Shown: in pieces, positions 61,671 to 64,000 of the stretch
Layout of the letters: every line of letters starts with the position of its first letter
Position numbering within the stretch: position 1 is the first letter of the stretch
Assembly: GCA_030407315.1 (NCBI GenBank)
Contig: JALQPE010001936.1
Span: 35,017-99,016, forward strand
Source: Asparagopsis taxiformis
Lineage: Eukaryota > Rhodophyta > Florideophyceae > Bonnemaisoniales > Bonnemaisoniaceae
Direction: 5' to 3'
Length of the DNA stretch: 64,000 bases
Notes under the pieces: generated by a model
What the model was told of the DNA's origin: nothing
Database searches by the model: none
What the model saw: only the letters and a program-made list of their open reading frames with translations
Position numbers and translations under genes: made by a program

Positions 61671-63996
61671 CTACATGATAAACCTTCTAGTCAACGTCAC
61701 ATTTACTGCACTAATTTCAACATCCTCCATTACGCCAAAACCGTTATCAGCAGTGGCTGCATGGCGCCGCTCCATGCCCCCATACTGTGGGGCATTGATT
61801 TCGACATTCAGGTTTGCACTCAGGTGTCCAGCATATGGGTCAACGACGAAAAGTTCTGCGCCAATTAGTCCTTGCGCAATCACACAATCCATTACAGCAC
61901 CGAGGTTTGACGTAATATGCGATTGAATCCAATCCTCGGACACTAGAACAAGTGATGAGCAGCGGTTTACATCATCAACGACATGAACAATTCCAGACCC
62001 CTCTCCGCTTTGCCACACTTCAACAGCCTCTCTCGTCACAGTACGGCTTGCAAACACATGCCGTGACTGTGCACTAGTCCGCTGTTCGCTCTCGACAACG
62101 TCCGTTTCTTCCCTTGCTTGCGAGCCTTGGAGACAAGACATGCAGTACACCACCATACCAACTAATTGCTGAAAGCTACCCCCACATATTGACTGTACCG
62201 CCTTGTAAACTCCTTCTGCCGTGCACCTCCTTTCCCTTCGGTTCATCCAAACACTCCACAGTAGTCACTAGCCAAGCATCCAGGCGCGCCAGCGTTAGTA
62301 TGCTCGTCTCTATGTCCATTACTTGTTCTGGTCGTATCGAATACCCCTGAAGATGTCCAGCACATTCACAGCTACTCGGTGTTAAACCATGCATCACCAT
62401 TCACTTCCATTTCGAAGCTGTCAGGAACCAAGCCTTTGCTGTATCGCAGCTCTGAGAACGGTGCCGTTCGCCACCTCCCCATATCCAAATCACCGTTACT
62501 TTCCCGTTTCAAAAGCTTCTCAGACGCTTCGCGCTTTTGTTCCTCTCGCTCGTCCATCTCAGCTCGCGTCGTCAGCATCGTGCATCTAGACATTAATTTC
62601 GTGTACCCCAGCGAACCGAACAATCTGTCCCTCGCATTACGCTTCCGTGCACTCATCACGTCGGACAGTTTCTGCGTCACCTTCACTTTCAATTCCTTGC
62701 TCCCCGCCACAGCCTCTTGACAGCACACACGCTGCTCCTCATCGGAAAACACATCACACCACGGACTTTGACGCAGTACGTGTCGCACCAAGTCATTCAG
62801 CAGATCACTCTCGTCCCTGTACGAAGGTGTATACCACTGCAGATTCTTGATGATATAGCCCGGAGGGGTAGCAATATATCCTACACCGTTTTCGCTCCAA
62901 AGTGCCCCTTCTACCGGCTCTACCTCGATGGTACGTCCGTCCAACGTCTCTGCGTTTGTTCCGCTATAGGGTCCAGCTCCATAGTCTCGTTCTTGCACCA
63001 CTTTGTCAGGTTTTTCCTCAACCGCCCTAAGAACTCCAAGGTATTTCACAGGAATGGCTTTCTGTATTTTCGACTTACCGCCACCGTGATCACTGATTCT
63101 ACCTGTTCTCGCAATTGCAGTAAGGCTGGCATTTTTCCGCCTGCAGAGTCTTCACCTTAGCCTCCAACGCAACAATCTCCGTGTGAGCGCCTTGTTTGCT
63201 ATGTCCTGGCTAACACTTTTTTTCCCAGCTCCGCGATCTTCTTCTTCTGCGCATTGTATGCGACTCGCCATTAAATCGATGGATTCCGGCGGATGCAACC
63301 TCTCTGCCCTCACCGTCCCCCCATCTCCCACGCTATCGGGAATATGATGTCCTCCATCGCCAATAGCCTGACGTCGCGGGGGCGTTACGCGCATATTTGG
63401 CACCAATGACAGTCTGTTGTGACGAGGCCCGCACTCCGGCTGCTCTCTCCCCTCAGTACCACCTGACCGCCGATGATAGTTGGCATCCTGTGAACGTTGC
63501 TCAGAAACAACATCCCTTGCCGCTATCCTCGGGTCCCTGACTGCATTACCTGCTGGGGCTGATGTACTCGGCATAGTTGGCGCAGTGGGGGTCACAGCCT
63601 CCAGTGTCTCGGGAACCCCCGGCTGGGACTCCGTCTGCAGCACTCCGCATCTGCCACCCGGGAGGAACTACCTTTGCCATAGCACTCTGCCGCAATTCCA
63701 CATGTTTTGAGCCACTATCATGTCATCATCATGATGTTCACTGTCCCTGCGAGCACGCTTGCCTCGGTCAAGCCCCATCTTCTATCCGCGCCGTTCCTCC
63801 TTCCTCACTTTCTCGCGCGGATCCCATTCTGCGCCGGTCCGTTCTTGCGACTACCGGACCGCGGTTCAATGCTGCCGGTAGGCCCAGACCGCTTCTTCGC
63901 CGGGATTGTCGGGCCCTCGATACAGCAGCTGCTGACCGGGTTTTCTCTGGAGGCCCGGAGGCTTTGGCGAGCTTCTGTCGCAATACGCTGCGGCAT
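61671..63996 (-). pseudogene. second transposon gene, unrecognised, multiple frames
   Basis: Starts at ATG 63996 (MPQRIATEARQSLRASRENP) with a basic Arg/Pro-rich N-terminus. It continues through a Pro/Thr-rich segment (63643-63300), a Lys/Glu-rich possible coiled coil near 63120-63250, a mixed domain at 63049-62372 (PPGYIIKNLQWYTPSYRDES, SDEEQRVCCQEAVAG), and another at about 62400-61671 (EDWIQSHITSNLGAVMDCVI). The frame changes at least at about 62390 and 62200; a GTAAGT at about 63079-63074 could be a splice donor. No catalytic motif is recognised. Its convergent position suggests an accessory protein of the transposon. Confidence 0.45.
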
Positions 63997-64000
63997 AATG

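Larger units (their letters stand above)
58607..64000 (+). mobile_element. large two-gene DNA transposon, KDZ/Plavaka-like, right end outside window
   Basis: Carries a transposase-like gene on the plus strand (58607-61639) and a convergent gene on the minus strand (63996-61671), tail to tail with about 30 bp between. The family call rests on the transposase. Termini and target duplications were not found. Confidence 0.55.

Noticed and set aside
18190..64000. tRNA or rRNA genes
   Set aside because: No stretch showed a convincing tRNA cloverleaf or rRNA core sequence on reading; absence is not proven without a covariance-model search.

Overview
The window looks like nuclear DNA of an intron-poor, gene-compact eukaryote. 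Host genes are single-exon, most have a TATA-type promoter box about 70-130 bp upstream of the start codon, and all of them begin with a signal peptide. More than half of the window is transposable elements, mainly LTR retrotransposons with visible target-site duplications (TSDs). An animal-type haem peroxidase, several Cys-rich secreted proteins and oomycete/algal-looking Gypsy polyproteins make a florideophyte red alga (Chondrus-like) my best guess. This is inference from style, not from a marker gene.

Layout. (1) 278-22675 is a large nested palindrome. Two inverted arms of about 3.6-3.8 kb (278-3858 and 18910-22675) each carry a copy of a secreted Cys-rich repeat gene. The right copy is intact (20455-22275); the left copy has three 1-base frameshifts and one repeat unit fewer. 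The 15-kb spacer holds a DNA element with about 750-bp terminal inverted repeats (4960-18174). That element was hit by an intact 10.5-kb Gypsy element (5801-16267, TSD AGTAG) and by a related solo LTR (17105-17762). (2) 22.9-34.2 kb is the main host-gene stretch: two paralogous small secreted proteins on the minus strand, a haem peroxidase, and a 637-aa secreted Cys-rich modular protein. (3) 36.0-42.6 kb is a secreted VWA/integrin-beta-like gene interrupted by a young Gypsy element (36190-41672). The insertion geometry would allow exact removal of the element by GT-AG splicing. (4) 43.6-56.9 kb is a transposon cluster: an integrase-less Copia element, a young but broken Gypsy element, a truncated Copia element, and scattered pieces of a duplicate of the 34.0-35.1 kb host locus. 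(5) 56.6-58.0 kb holds minisatellites and a perfect 38-bp palindrome. (6) 58.6 kb to the end is a large two-gene DNA transposon, with a KDZ/Plavaka-like transposase convergent with an unrecognised gene; both are frameshifted.

The host genes read as extracellular or cell-wall proteins: an oxidative enzyme, Cys-knot-like repeat proteins, Pro/Ser-rich linker proteins and an adhesion-type VWA protein. There is no operon-like organisation. Many single-base frameshifts occur across the window, so some breaks may be uncorrected sequencing indels and not biological decay. All alignments were made by eye.
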